Source: Filomicrobium sp.
Lineage (GTDB): Bacteria; Pseudomonadota; Alphaproteobacteria; Rhizobiales; Hyphomicrobiaceae
Reading direction: 5' to 3'
Assembly: GCA_021775655.1 (NCBI GenBank)
Contig: JAJFHK010000266.1
Span: 1 to 6,960, forward strand
Length of the DNA: 6,960 nt
Shown: piece by piece, positions 1 through 5,931 of the stretch
Layout of the letters: every line of letters begins with the position of its first letter
How positions within the stretch are numbered: position 1 is the first letter of the stretch
Translations under genes and position numbers: made by a program
Notes under the pieces: model-generated
What the model was told of the DNA's origin: nothing
Databases searched by the model: none
What the model saw: the letters and a program-made list of their open reading frames with translations, nothing else

Positions 1-240
1 CGGCCTCATGCGCTGCTCGATGGGATCGCAACCGGGCCTGGCGGGTTGCACGCCTATTTTGTCCACTCCTATCATCTGGTTCCCGAAAGCAGCGATCACG
101 TCGTCGCCGGGACCGACTATGGTGGCTCGATCACGGCGATGGTGGCACGTGACCATTTGGCAGGCACACAATTCCATCCGGAGAAGAGCCAATCGCTAGG
201 ATTGCGATTGCTGTCGAATTTTCTGAGCTGGTCTCCGTAG
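1..240 (+). CDS. hisH: Imidazole glycerol phosphate synthase, glutaminase subunit HisH (3' part)
   Basis: Glutamine amidotransferase subunit of IGP synthase. With HisF it supplies ammonia for conversion of PRFAR to imidazole glycerol phosphate and AICAR, in cytoplasmic histidine biosynthesis. Only the last 79 codons lie in the window; the reading frame is open from base 1. Visible are the HAYFVHSYH segment (visible residues 17-25) and the class-I amidotransferase motif GTQFHPEKSQ (55-64). His59 and Glu61 correspond to the His and Glu of the Cys-His-Glu triad; the nucleophile Cys lies upstream, outside the window. The ending NFLSWSP is typical of the family terminus. HisA and hisF often follow hisH, but here an opposing gene starts 18 bases after the stop, so hisH ends its transcription unit. 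The Pfam-level family is certain. A HisH-like paralogue from a surface-sugar pathway cannot be fully excluded without the N-terminus. Confidence 0.93.
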   Translation, partial: RPHALLDGIATGPGGLHAYFVHSYHLVPESSDHVVAGTDYGGSITAMVARDHLAGTQFHPEKSQSLGLRLLSNFLSWSP

Positions 241-258
241 TTAGATTCTCTTTTCCCC

Positions 259-1875
259 TTATTGCACGCCGATCAGCCGGTCGACGGGTGCGAAATCGTC
301 CGTGAGAATGAGTGGTGCCGTTTCGTTCATTAGCTGAGCGATGGCAGCAGGAGTTGTGCGTTGCCAGTGGGAGCCCGGGTCGACGCGCGAATGAAGGGTA
401 GTAACTGGAGTCTCATTGCTGCCGGCGAGAAGGACGAACGTCTGGCGCGTGCCCTGGCCTTCAGGTTGCCAAAGCTCGACGACTGGAAATTCTCTTTTCA
501 GCGTGTTCAGTATCGACAGCGCAAGACGGGGGTGACTGCCGCTGTCAACGACATTCATCAGGTAGATGCCGTCGTCTGTTAGACGGCTTGCAACGAGTGC
601 GAAGAACTCCTGCGTCACGAGGTGCTGCGGAATCGCGATATCGTGGAAGGCATCGCCAACGATGACGTCGAAACTCTTTGCGTCCTCTCGCGACAGGGCG
701 CGGCGAGCGTCTTCGTGTTTGATGATCAATCGCTCGTCGGCCTGAAGCCAAAACGATTTTTGGGCACTCGCCGTGACCTCAGGGTCGACCTCTGCAACGT
801 TTGTCCGTGAGGCTGGCCAACGGGCATTCCACGCTCGCGGCAATGTGTAGGCGCCACCACCGATGAAGAATGAAGTGAGATCCTGGCGGTCAGCAAAGCG
901 TGTGCGGACAAGGTTGTCCTGGGCTTCGACGTAGGGTGTCAGGAATATGCCGGGCCGGTCGCGCAGGTTCGTGCCGTGCCCGAGATTGTCGAGAACCATG
1001 GTTCGAGCGGGAAGGCCCACATCGGCGCTGATATCGATTACACGGATACAGTAGTAGGCGCTTTCCTTGGTGCAGTTCTCGACAAAGGCCATAACGCCGC
1101 GCCCCCACAGCAAGGCTCCAGAAAAGACGAAGCCGGCGACAATGACCGGCACTACCGTTTCGGAAGCCGCGAGTGGCTGACCCTCATGCCTGCGATCCTG
1201 AACGAACAGTACCGCCGCCATGGCGAGGTAAAGAAACGCGACCGTCAGTATCGTTCGGATGGAGCCGAAGTACGATATGAAGATATAACCCGCTGCGAGG
1301 GTGCCAACGATGCTACCAAATGCGCCGACTGCGTAGAACGCGCCAAGCAGCGTCCCCATCCGATGCGGAGCTTCATCGATGGCCAGCTTGGTCAGGGCAG
1401 GTGAGGGGATGCCAACAAAAAAGCTCGGCGGAAAGAAGAGTGCGAAGGTGAGAAGCAGGATGGTTGGGACCGGTGAGAAGCCTATCGCCAGGATGGGTCC
1501 TGACAGCGTGCGAAGTAGGACAAGGCTCAATGCAGCGGTTAATCCAGCCAGGAACAGGCTGATTGCGACAGCGCGGCGGGCCTGGCCTGGAGGTTTTTCG
1601 GCAAGCCATCCGCCGACCCAGTGCCCGGCGGAAAAGCCAGCGAGCACAACGGCAATAATTGCCGTCCAGGTGTAGAGCGACATGCCAAGGTAAGGTGCGA
1701 TCATCCGTCCTGCAACGATCTCGATAACGAGCCCGCAAGCTGCCGAGAGCCCGGTGATAATGAGATAAACCGCGATCGTCAGATTCTGGTTGGTGGGTGC
1801 TGATCGGTTGGAATTATCCGGCAGGGATATGCCCGGATTAGCCTCTTTGAGGTTTGGCTCATTGTTATTGTTCAT
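259..1875 (-). CDS. Membrane protein with C-terminal spermidine-synthase-like domain (fused MFS/spermidine synthase family)
   Basis: A 538-residue protein in two parts. After a polar Asn/Pro-rich start (1-30), residues about 33-262 hold roughly seven hydrophobic helices (about 33-56, 68-90, 103-121, 134-156, 173-201, 206-225, 241-262). The rest is a Rossmann-type aminopropyltransferase-like domain. It begins with the family strand ESAYYCIRV (271-279) and LDNLGHGT (295-302), then the nucleotide-binding loop GGGAYTLPR (339-347), the acidic strand end AEVDPEV (361-367), the active-site-like GDAFHD (407-412) and the C-terminal family signature LTDDFAPVDRL (524-534). True spermidine synthases have a GGGDG-type loop; here GGGAY replaces it, as in the fused family, so polyamine synthesis is not assured and the substrate is unknown. 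The ATG fits because the first helix starts near residue 33; its Shine-Dalgarno is weak. No speD or other polyamine gene is nearby. It converges on hisH. Confidence 0.85.
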   Translation of the reverse strand: MNNNNEPNLKEANPGISLPDNSNRSAPTNQNLTIAVYLIITGLSAACGLVIEIVAGRMIAPYLGMSLYTWTAIIAVVLAGFSAGHWVGGWLAEKPPGQARRAVAISLFLAGLTAALSLVLLRTLSGPILAIGFSPVPTILLLTFALFFPPSFFVGIPSPALTKLAIDEAPHRMGTLLGAFYAVGAFGSIVGTLAAGYIFISYFGSIRTILTVAFLYLAMAAVLFVQDRRHEGQPLAASETVVPVIVAGFVFSGALLWGRGVMAFVENCTKESAYYCIRVIDISADVGLPARTMVLDNLGHGTNLRDRPGIFLTPYVEAQDNLVRTRFADRQDLTSFFIGGGAYTLPRAWNARWPASRTNVAEVDPEVTASAQKSFWLQADERLIIKHEDARRALSREDAKSFDVIVGDAFHDIAIPQHLVTQEFFALVASRLTDDGIYLMNVVDSGSHPRLALSILNTLKREFPVVELWQPEGQGTRQTFVLLAGSNETPVTTLHSRVDPGSHWQRTTPAAIAQLMNETAPLILTDDFAPVDRLIGVQ

Positions 1876-2049
1876 CTGGGCTCGCTAGTGGGACAATGGG
1901 AGCGATCTGGGCTTTTCGTTTATCACGGACAGGCTTGACGCAGAAATATTGACCTTCGCTCTTGCGGCGGCGAGCATGACGGCAATAAATGCGGAAAAAG
2001 AATCGGCACTCCCGCCGAATTCCGAGTTGAAGGTGAATCAGAAGCTTCC
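1876..2049. other. Divergent intergenic region between the MFS/spermidine-synthase-like gene and rlmN
   Basis: A 174-base gap that must carry promoters for both divergent genes. TTGAC-like hexamers occur at 1935-1940 (TTGACG) and 1949-1954 (TTGACC) on the rlmN strand, but neither has a convincing -10 at the right distance, so no promoter is assigned. A possible ribosome binding site for rlmN, AGGTGA, lies at 2031-2036. I see no strong dyad, riboswitch or additional gene here. Confidence 0.5.
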
Positions 2050-3279
2050 ATGGTTCTCGTACTTAAAACCGTTCCCGATGGACATGGCCTGTCTGTTGAG
2101 CCCGCAGCGGCCCTGCCGTCACTGGCGGGCGCCAGCCGCGACGACCTTCTCGAAGCGTTCGCGCAGCTCGGGGTGCTGGAAAAGCAGCGTCGCATGCGGG
2201 TGGCGCAGCTGTGGAGCTGGATCTACGCGCGCGGCGTGGTGTCATTCGACGAGATGTCGGATGTCTCAAAGGATCTGCGCTCGGAGCTTGCAGGCGCGTA
2301 TTCGCTGGAACGGCCGGAAATCGTTTCTGAGCAAGTTTCGCAGGACGGCACGCGCAAGTGGCTAATGCGATTGCCCAAGCGTGAGCACGATGCGCAAGGC
2401 CCAGAGGTCGAGACCGTCTATATTCCCGAAAGCGACCGTGGGACGCTGTGTATATCGAGCCAGGTCGGGTGCACGCTGACCTGCACGTTCTGCCATACGG
2501 GGACGCAGAAGCTGGTGCGCAACCTCACGCACGCGGAAATCGTCGGGCAGATCCTGCTGGCGCGGGATCGTATCGGCGACTGGCCTGGAGCTAATGCGCC
2601 CGATGATGGCGGTCGCCTCCCAAACTCAGACCGTAAGATCACAAACATTGTCCTGATGGGGATGGGTGAACCGCTTTACAATTTCGATAACGTCTGCGAG
2701 GCGATGAAGATCGCAGCCGATAGCGGTGGGCTTGCGCATTCGCGCCGCCGAATAACGTTGTCGACGTCGGGTGTCGTTCCGGAAATTGCCCGGTGGGGTA
2801 AAGAGGCCGGCACGATGCTGGCGATTTCGCTGCACGCGGTGAGGGATGAGCTTCGCGACATTCTGGTGCCGATCAACCGCAAGTACCCGATCAAGGACTT
2901 GTTGGATGCCTGCCGGAGTTATCCGGGGCTTTCAAACGCGCGGCGGATCACGTTCGAATATGTGATGCTGAAGGGCGTTAACGATAGCCTCGCGGATGCC
3001 CGCGCACTGGTGCGGCTGCTGGCTGGCATTCCCGCCAAGATTAACTTGATACCGTTCAATGCCTGGCCGGGGGCGGAGTACGAATGTTCCGAGTGGGAGC
3101 AGATCGAAAGGTTCGCGGAGATCGTCAATAAGGCTGGCTATGCGAGCCCTGTACGCACGCCGCGAGGACGAGATATCCTGGCGGCTTGCGGGCAACTGAA
3201 GTCGGCAAGTGTTAAACTGCGCGCCTCCGAGCGGGCAGTGGTACCGACGGCGAGTGGCGAAGACGCCGGCGCCAACTAA
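2050..3279 (+). CDS. rlmN: Dual-specificity RNA methyltransferase RlmN (23S rRNA A2503 / tRNA A37 C2-methyltransferase)
   Basis: Radical-SAM enzyme that methylates C2 of A2503 in 23S rRNA and, in the E. coli enzyme, of A37 in some tRNAs, supporting translational fidelity. The 409-residue protein has the expected order: an N-terminal RNA-binding part with [15 protein letters not shown] (48-62), then the [4Fe-4S]-binding CxxxCxxC in [12 protein letters not shown] (Cys141, Cys145, Cys148), the SAM-binding GMGEP (204-208), the STSG/SLHA strand segments (238-241, 260-263) and [12 protein letters not shown] (372-383). Cys380 matches the methyl-carrying Cys355 of E. coli RlmN, and Cys134, seven residues before the cluster motif, matches Cys118. 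All catalytic residues are therefore present. The ATG at 2050 is the first start codon in frame after a stop at 1936, with AGGTGA 13 bases upstream. A loop around residues 177-195 ([20 protein letters not shown]) is typical of alphaproteobacterial homologues, from memory. The next gene follows after 27 bases. Confidence 0.97.
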   Translation: MVLVLKTVPDGHGLSVEPAAALPSLAGASRDDLLEAFAQLGVLEKQRRMRVAQLWSWIYARGVVSFDEMSDVSKDLRSELAGAYSLERPEIVSEQVSQDGTRKWLMRLPKREHDAQGPEVETVYIPESDRGTLCISSQVGCTLTCTFCHTGTQKLVRNLTHAEIVGQILLARDRIGDWPGANAPDDGGRLPNSDRKITNIVLMGMGEPLYNFDNVCEAMKIAADSGGLAHSRRRITLSTSGVVPEIARWGKEAGTMLAISLHAVRDELRDILVPINRKYPIKDLLDACRSYPGLSNARRITFEYVMLKGVNDSLADARALVRLLAGIPAKINLIPFNAWPGAEYECSEWEQIERFAEIVNKAGYASPVRTPRGRDILAACGQLKSASVKLRASERAVVPTASGEDAGAN

Positions 3280-3306
3280 ATTTTCAATCGGGGGCTGAAG
3301 ACCAAA

Positions 3307-3720
3307 GTGTTCTGGAAAACAGTTGGCCGGATGGTCCTGGTCCCCCTTGCCTTTCTGATAGCTGCGGCAGTGACGTTGTTTGTCTTGTTCACGCTTGGCC
3401 TTGAGCGCTTTACGCAATCGGTCCACGCTGATGAAGCGAGCGCGGCGAACATCGAGCAGGTCTTCGCACTGATCGATAAGGCGACCCTTATGTTTGCGAC
3501 CTTTACCGTCATTCCAGCAATCTTGTTTGCCATCGTTGGAGAAGTCGCACGAATCCGATCGTTGCTCTACTACGTCATCGGTGGGGGCGTCTCGATGGCG
3601 GTAACGCCGCTTCTTGCGCAAGGTGCCGATGGAGGGCCTGCTGTCGTTTGGCAGGTATTTGCGGTCGCAGGATTTGCCGGTGGCTTCGCTTACTGGCTCA
3701 TTGCGGGCCGGAGCGCATAA
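3307..3720 (+). CDS. Small four-helix membrane protein, function unknown (copy A)
   Basis: Not recognised as a named family. The 137-residue product has four predicted membrane helices at about 9-31, 58-79, 86-104 and 113-134, with a short polar loop (32-57) after the first helix and almost no soluble domain. Landmarks are IEQV (49-52), the pair ARIRSLLYYV (81-90) and the end WLIAGRSA (130-137). All of these recur in the next gene in the same order, so the two look like diverged tandem paralogues. The start chosen is GTG at 3307, preceded by GGGGG (3290-3294) and GAAG (3297-3300). An in-frame ATG at 3331 would shorten the N-terminus by eight residues and just trim the first helix, so the start is uncertain. 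The gap from rlmN is 27 bases with no terminator visible, so co-transcription with rlmN is likely. No catalytic motif is visible. Confidence 0.7.
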   Translation: MFWKTVGRMVLVPLAFLIAAAVTLFVLFTLGLERFTQSVHADEASAANIEQVFALIDKATLMFATFTVIPAILFAIVGEVARIRSLLYYVIGGGVSMAVTPLLAQGADGGPAVVWQVFAVAGFAGGFAYWLIAGRSA

Positions 3721-3735
3721 GCGTACGGCAGATTT

Positions 3736-3756
3736 GCGACCCCAGTGGTGGGTCGT
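3736..3756 (+). other. Short hairpin between the two membrane-protein genes
   Basis: CGACCC (3737-3742) pairs with GGGTCG (3750-3755) around a seven-base loop, 16 bases after the stop of the first membrane protein; a G-U pair can extend the outer end. No T-run follows (ATAAGC), so it is not a convincing intrinsic terminator. It could attenuate, protect a 3' end or mean nothing. A second small dyad, CGGTA-AC-TACCG (3803-3814), lies just before the ribosome binding site of the next gene. The remaining 121-base gap shows no gene. Confidence 0.35.
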
Positions 3757-3841
3757 ATAAGCTCAATGGTAGCGAAGGTTGTAAGCGTTTTCGCGCGGAA
3801 TCCGGTAACTACCGCACCGCTTGTTAAGGAAGTCGCGTTCA

Positions 3842-4417
3842 ATGGCACGGTTTGTCCGCTCCCTGTTTGGTTTTGCGTTTGCGTGCCTGGCGGCAGCGCT
3901 AACCCAGGTCCTATTCGTTATTACGCCGGCCGACTTATACCTTCTTGACGGTGATCAACGCATAGAACAGGTGGGGAGGGCGCTGGCGGTCGCGTTGTCT
4001 GCGGCAACGCAGTTTGCGATCTTTGCGGCTCCATTTGCGCTTGCGGCAATCCTGTTTGGCTTTGTGCAGGGTTTTCGTGGGTGGGCCTACTACGTTTTTG
4101 TCGGGTTGGCGATTGCGTTGCTCGGGTTTGGGGCACTCTATGCGGGCGAAACGGGAAGCGATTTCACTATCGCCAATAGCTATGCGATTGCTGCATTTTC
4201 CTTTTCAGGGATCATTGCAGGGTATGTGTTTTGGCTTTTTGCTGGGCGCGGTCCACGCGGGGTACCGGATTTCGCCGACATGCGGCGGGATCCGCCGGTT
4301 GTTGAAAACGCATCGCGGGGACATCTCAAGGCAAAGGACTACGGGGGCAATGTCAGAGAGACAACAGCCGATAAGGTACCTTCGGTGCCCGACAAAGGAC
4401 TACAGAATACGCATTGA
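3842..4417 (+). CDS. Four-helix membrane protein with polar C-terminal tail, function unknown (copy B)
   Basis: A 191-residue protein with four predicted helices (about 6-28, 48-76, 81-100, 110-135) and a hydrophilic, charged tail (136-191). It resembles the preceding gene in layout: IEQV at 41-44, GFRGWAYYV at 77-85 and FWLFAGRG at 130-137 line up with IEQV, RIRSLLYYV and YWLIAGRS of copy A. The tail is absent from copy A. I choose ATG 3842 because AAGGAAG (3826-3832) sits nine bases ahead, a strong ribosome binding site; a TTG at 3821 would add seven residues but lie before that site. The tail-coding DNA has an 11-base direct repeat (CAAAGGACTAC at 4332 and 4393) read in different frames, so part of the tail may be a recent, poorly conserved extension. 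No known domain is recognised. The two genes may act together in the inner membrane, which is inference from pairing alone. Confidence 0.72.
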   Translation: MARFVRSLFGFAFACLAAALTQVLFVITPADLYLLDGDQRIEQVGRALAVALSAATQFAIFAAPFALAAILFGFVQGFRGWAYYVFVGLAIALLGFGALYAGETGSDFTIANSYAIAAFSFSGIIAGYVFWLFAGRGPRGVPDFADMRRDPPVVENASRGHLKAKDYGGNVRETTADKVPSVPDKGLQNTH

Positions 4418-4451
4418 TTTGAGCGGCTGATGGCTCTCGACGGGGGGCAGG

Positions 4452-4493
4452 TTGCTGCGCCGCAAGATTTTCTTGTTGCGTCGCAAAATATGA
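4452..4493 (+). promoter_or_regulatory. Tandem TTGC/GCAA dyads, candidate operator (PhaR-like) before the phasin-like gene
   Basis: Two imperfect 21-base units lie head to tail at 4452-4472 and 4473-4493, identical at 15 of 21 positions and at 12 of the first 14. Each contains a dyad of TGCGxCGCA form: TGCG-C-CGCA at 4456-4464 and TTGCG-T-CGCAA at 4476-4486. The centres are 21 bp apart, two helical turns, which would put two dimers on one DNA face. Alphaproteobacterial PhaR, the polyhydroxyalkanoate-responsive repressor of phasin genes, is reported to bind TGC-N3-GCA-type sites, and both units fit that. A possible promoter overlaps: TTGTTG (4473-4478), 17 bases, TATTGT (4496-4501). Operator and regulator identity are inference. 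Confidence 0.5.
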
Positions 4494-4508
4494 ATTATTG
4501 TGTCGAAA

Positions 4509-4567
4509 CTCAGAGGTTGGACGATGGCAGGAGGCGGCGCTGTTAGTCGCTTGGCGAACTCTCTGAG
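4509..4567 (+). other. Leader stem before the phasin-like gene
   Basis: CTCAGAGGTT (4509-4518) can pair with AACTCTCTGAG (4557-4567) with one bulged base, closing a loop of 38 bases. If transcription starts just after the candidate -10 near 4501, this stem lies at the very 5' end of the messenger. It covers the AGAGG that would serve the small leader ORF. Arm length is modest, so a chance match remains possible. Confidence 0.3.
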
Positions 4568-4604
4568 CGTCATTTCACGCAGACGCGATGCCAGCTGCAA
4601 ATAA
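4524..4604 (+). CDS. Possible 26-codon leader ORF
   Basis: ATG at 4524 with AGAGG (4512-4516) seven bases ahead opens 26 codons, beginning MAGGGAVSRLANSL and ending RRRDASCK, closed by a double stop TAA TAG (4602-4607). The TAG abuts the AGGG (4606-4609) that is the best ribosome binding site for the phasin-like gene, whose ATG follows 15 bases after the first stop in the same frame. That arrangement would allow translational coupling. The peptide is basic and resembles nothing I recognise. Such short ORFs arise by chance, so the call depends on its context. Confidence 0.25.
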   Translation: MAGGGAVSRLANSLSVISRRRDASCK

Positions 4605-4619
4605 TAGGGCTTTATCGAG

Positions 4620-5276
4620 ATGTTAGATGTCGATACGCAGGCGCGGTTCAACAAGAGCTGCACCGAGGCGATGGTCAACTACTTCAATGCCAGCGGGGCG
4701 GTGTACCAGTCGATCGCCGAACAAATGCTTCGTATGTGGGGACAGTCTGCAGACGCGTTCGTGGAACGCGCTCAACAAACAAAATCAGCAGACTCCCTGC
4801 AGCTTTTTAAGTCAGCCAGCCAAGGTCGTTCCGGTGTCTTTGACGGCATAATGCCTTGGGCGGCAGTTCCAAATGCGATGATGATGGGGAGCAGCCCCAT
4901 GGCATTGTTCTCGCCGTTCGGATCAAATTCCCAATATGGGATGTATTCACCGTTCGCGCAGTGGATGGAAATGATGCAGCCGAAGAATTCGATGGCGTGG
5001 CCGATGGCGGTTGGCATGATCTCGATTGGTGTGCCTGAGCAGGTGGCTTGGCCGACGGCGCGCGGCAATGCTGCGGCTCTTGAAGCCTTCGGTACCGCAG
5101 CTAAATCGGTTGAAGATTCTTTCAAGGCTTACGGCACGGGTTCAAGTGCGAATTCACAGCCCACATTCTCGCGGATCGAACAGGAAATTCCAAACCCGTT
5201 TACCGTGGCGTTTGCGGTAATGCCGTTCGACCATCGAGCATTGATGCAGTTCTTCATGCCATTCCGGCCGCGCTGA
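4620..5276 (+). CDS. Methionine-rich phasin-like protein (tentative)
   Basis: A 218-residue soluble protein without signal peptide. Residues about 5-65 form an amphipathic helical stretch (FNKSCTEAMVNYFNASGAVYQSI region), like the N-terminal helices of short phasins that coat polyhydroxyalkanoate granules. The middle (78-133) is rich in Met, Pro, Trp and Phe, with 12 Met in 56 residues, including MMM at 87-89 and WMEMM at 115-119. A second helical stretch (149-170) follows, then a Pro/Phe/Met end (MPFRPR). There are 19 Met in total. Low-complexity Met/Pro/Trp segments are known in some alphaproteobacterial phasin-like proteins, from memory. No catalytic motif is present. ATG 4620 has AGGG ten bases upstream and no in-frame start extends past the TAA TAG at 4602-4607. 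The TTGC/GCAA operator candidate upstream supports the phasin idea, but no PHA synthase or depolymerase is in the window, so the function is inference. Confidence 0.72.
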   Translation: MLDVDTQARFNKSCTEAMVNYFNASGAVYQSIAEQMLRMWGQSADAFVERAQQTKSADSLQLFKSASQGRSGVFDGIMPWAAVPNAMMMGSSPMALFSPFGSNSQYGMYSPFAQWMEMMQPKNSMAWPMAVGMISIGVPEQVAWPTARGNAAALEAFGTAAKSVEDSFKAYGTGSSANSQPTFSRIEQEIPNPFTVAFAVMPFDHRALMQFFMPFRPR

Positions 5277-5290
5277 GTCGGCGCGGCCGG
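5264..5290. terminator. Strong GC hairpin with the phasin-like stop codon in its loop
   Basis: CCGGCCGCGC (5264-5273) and GCGCGGCCGG (5281-5290) are perfect complements, a 10-bp all-GC stem with a seven-base loop TGAGTCG. The stop codon TGA (5274-5276) is in the loop. No T-run follows directly on either strand, so it is not a classical intrinsic terminator alone. It may act with the hairpin at 5299-5321, protect the 3' end, or slow polymerase from either direction. Confidence 0.55.
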
Positions 5291-5298
5291 GTTGTCAT

Positions 5299-5329
5299 AC
5301 GTAAACGACAATGCGTTACGTTAGTTTTT
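5299..5329 (+). terminator. Candidate intrinsic terminator for the phasin-like gene
   Basis: ACGTAA (5299-5304) pairs with TTACGT (5316-5321); allowing one bulged A, a CG/CG pair extends the stem to eight pairs with a six-base loop. It is followed by TAG and five T (5325-5329) on the plus strand. The stem is less GC-rich than ideal. Its 3' arm and T-run overlap the last codons of the opposing Cys-rich gene. Confidence 0.45.
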
Positions 5330-5719
5330 CTTGATGCGCTGCCTTTGGCAGAACGGCCTGCGTTGCTTGCCCTTCTTATTCACTGCATTGGTGATCCAGG
5401 CGCAGCGCTTATTGGCCAACGCCGCGCAGGCGGCTTCTTCAACGCCAAGGCATGGATTGGGCGCTCTTTGCCGGCAGCGTGCTTTCAATTCCTTGCCGTT
5501 CGCAGTGCGTGCAGGGAGCCATCTGCACCTTTTGTCCTTGGCTGCAGTACAGGCCGCTTGGTCAAAGCCCCTACAGGGATCCGGCGCCTTGGCTTTTTTT
5601 GCGGCCGGTTTTGCTGCCGGCGCGGCGTCTTGCGCATGGACTGCTGCTGTTGTGCCAAACGCAACGGCCATCGAAAGTGCGATGCCCACGGCTAGTTTCG
5701 TAACGGTATTTGCCTTCAC
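5321..5719 (-). CDS. Small exported basic protein with duplicated four-cysteine unit, function unknown
   Basis: A 132-residue protein with a clear Sec signal peptide: KANTVTK, a hydrophobic core (about 9-24) and likely cleavage after VHA (27-29). An Ala/Lys/Pro linker (31-46) follows. The mature part is two homologous units of about 40 residues: Cys49-57-65-82 and Cys90-98-106-124, spaced 8, 8, 17 and 8, 8, 18. Each unit begins [DN]PC, has QAAC or EAAC at its second Cys and KRC.W at its third. Eight cysteines suggest disulfides in the periplasm or outside. Arg and Lys are abundant, so the protein is strongly basic and might bind nucleic acid, polyanions or envelope. Start is GTG 5719, with AAGGGG (5732-5727) seven bases upstream, a strong ribosome binding site that decides the start. 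I recognise no named family; the KRC.W feature vaguely recalls PSI-like cysteine modules. Its gene is divergent from argG. Confidence 0.8.
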   Translation of the reverse strand: MKANTVTKLAVGIALSMAVAFGTTAAVHAQDAAPAAKPAAKKAKAPDPCRGFDQAACTAAKDKRCRWLPARTANGKELKARCRQRAPNPCLGVEEAACAALANKRCAWITNAVNKKGKQRRPFCQRQRIKKN

Positions 5720-5858
5720 GGATTATCCCCTTATGGCTGCCACTAGAATTTTGTCGGCGCATGTAAAGACCGAATGAGGCCCCACGACAAGTGACCAGTC
5801 GTCGCGAACAATCGAGCCTGCGCAGCTCCGTTCGCGGAGGACTGGATCAAGTCGCGCC

Positions 5859-5886
5859 TTGCCGCATATCGCGGTTTGCCTATAGT
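5859..5886 (+). promoter_or_regulatory. Candidate sigma-70 promoter of argG
   Basis: TTGCCG (5859-5864) and TATAGT (5881-5886) are separated by 16 bases, close to the alphaproteobacterial housekeeping pattern; transcription would begin near 5892, giving a leader of about 40 bases. The rest of the 212-base divergent region (5720-5931) holds a short hairpin with a TTCG loop, CTCCG-TTCG-CGGAG (5826-5839), and a dyad ACGAC/GTCGT (5784-5802) that may serve either gene. I see no riboswitch or clear ARG box. Confidence 0.45.
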
Positions 5887-5931
5887 GCCGCGCCAATTGC
5901 ACATGAATAAGACGGGAGCCTCAGAACTCGT

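Noticed and set aside
1935..1977. TTGACG and TTGACC hexamers as rlmN promoter
   Set aside because: No acceptable -10 hexamer at 16-18 bases from either; left unassigned.
2932..3621. 229-codon minus-strand ORF across the rlmN end and membrane protein A
   Set aside because: Very rich in Arg, Lys, Asp and Cys with no domain; the opposite strand carries RlmN with its catalytic Cys380.
3758..3830. tRNA-like stretch: AGCTCAATGGTAG at 3760-3772 matches a tRNA D-arm
   Set aside because: The D-stem does not close (GCTC faces GCGA), no TTCGAATCC-type T-arm follows and no acceptor stem can be drawn. At most a decayed fragment, more likely chance.
4400..4678. Minus-strand ORF of 92 codons across the leader of the phasin-like gene
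   Set aside because: It overlaps the end of membrane protein B and the start of the phasin-like gene, has no convincing ribosome binding site and resembles no family.
5331..5777. Plus-strand ORF of 148 codons opposite the Cys-rich gene
   Set aside because: The minus strand has signal peptide, strong ribosome binding site and internal duplication; the plus frame is its complement.
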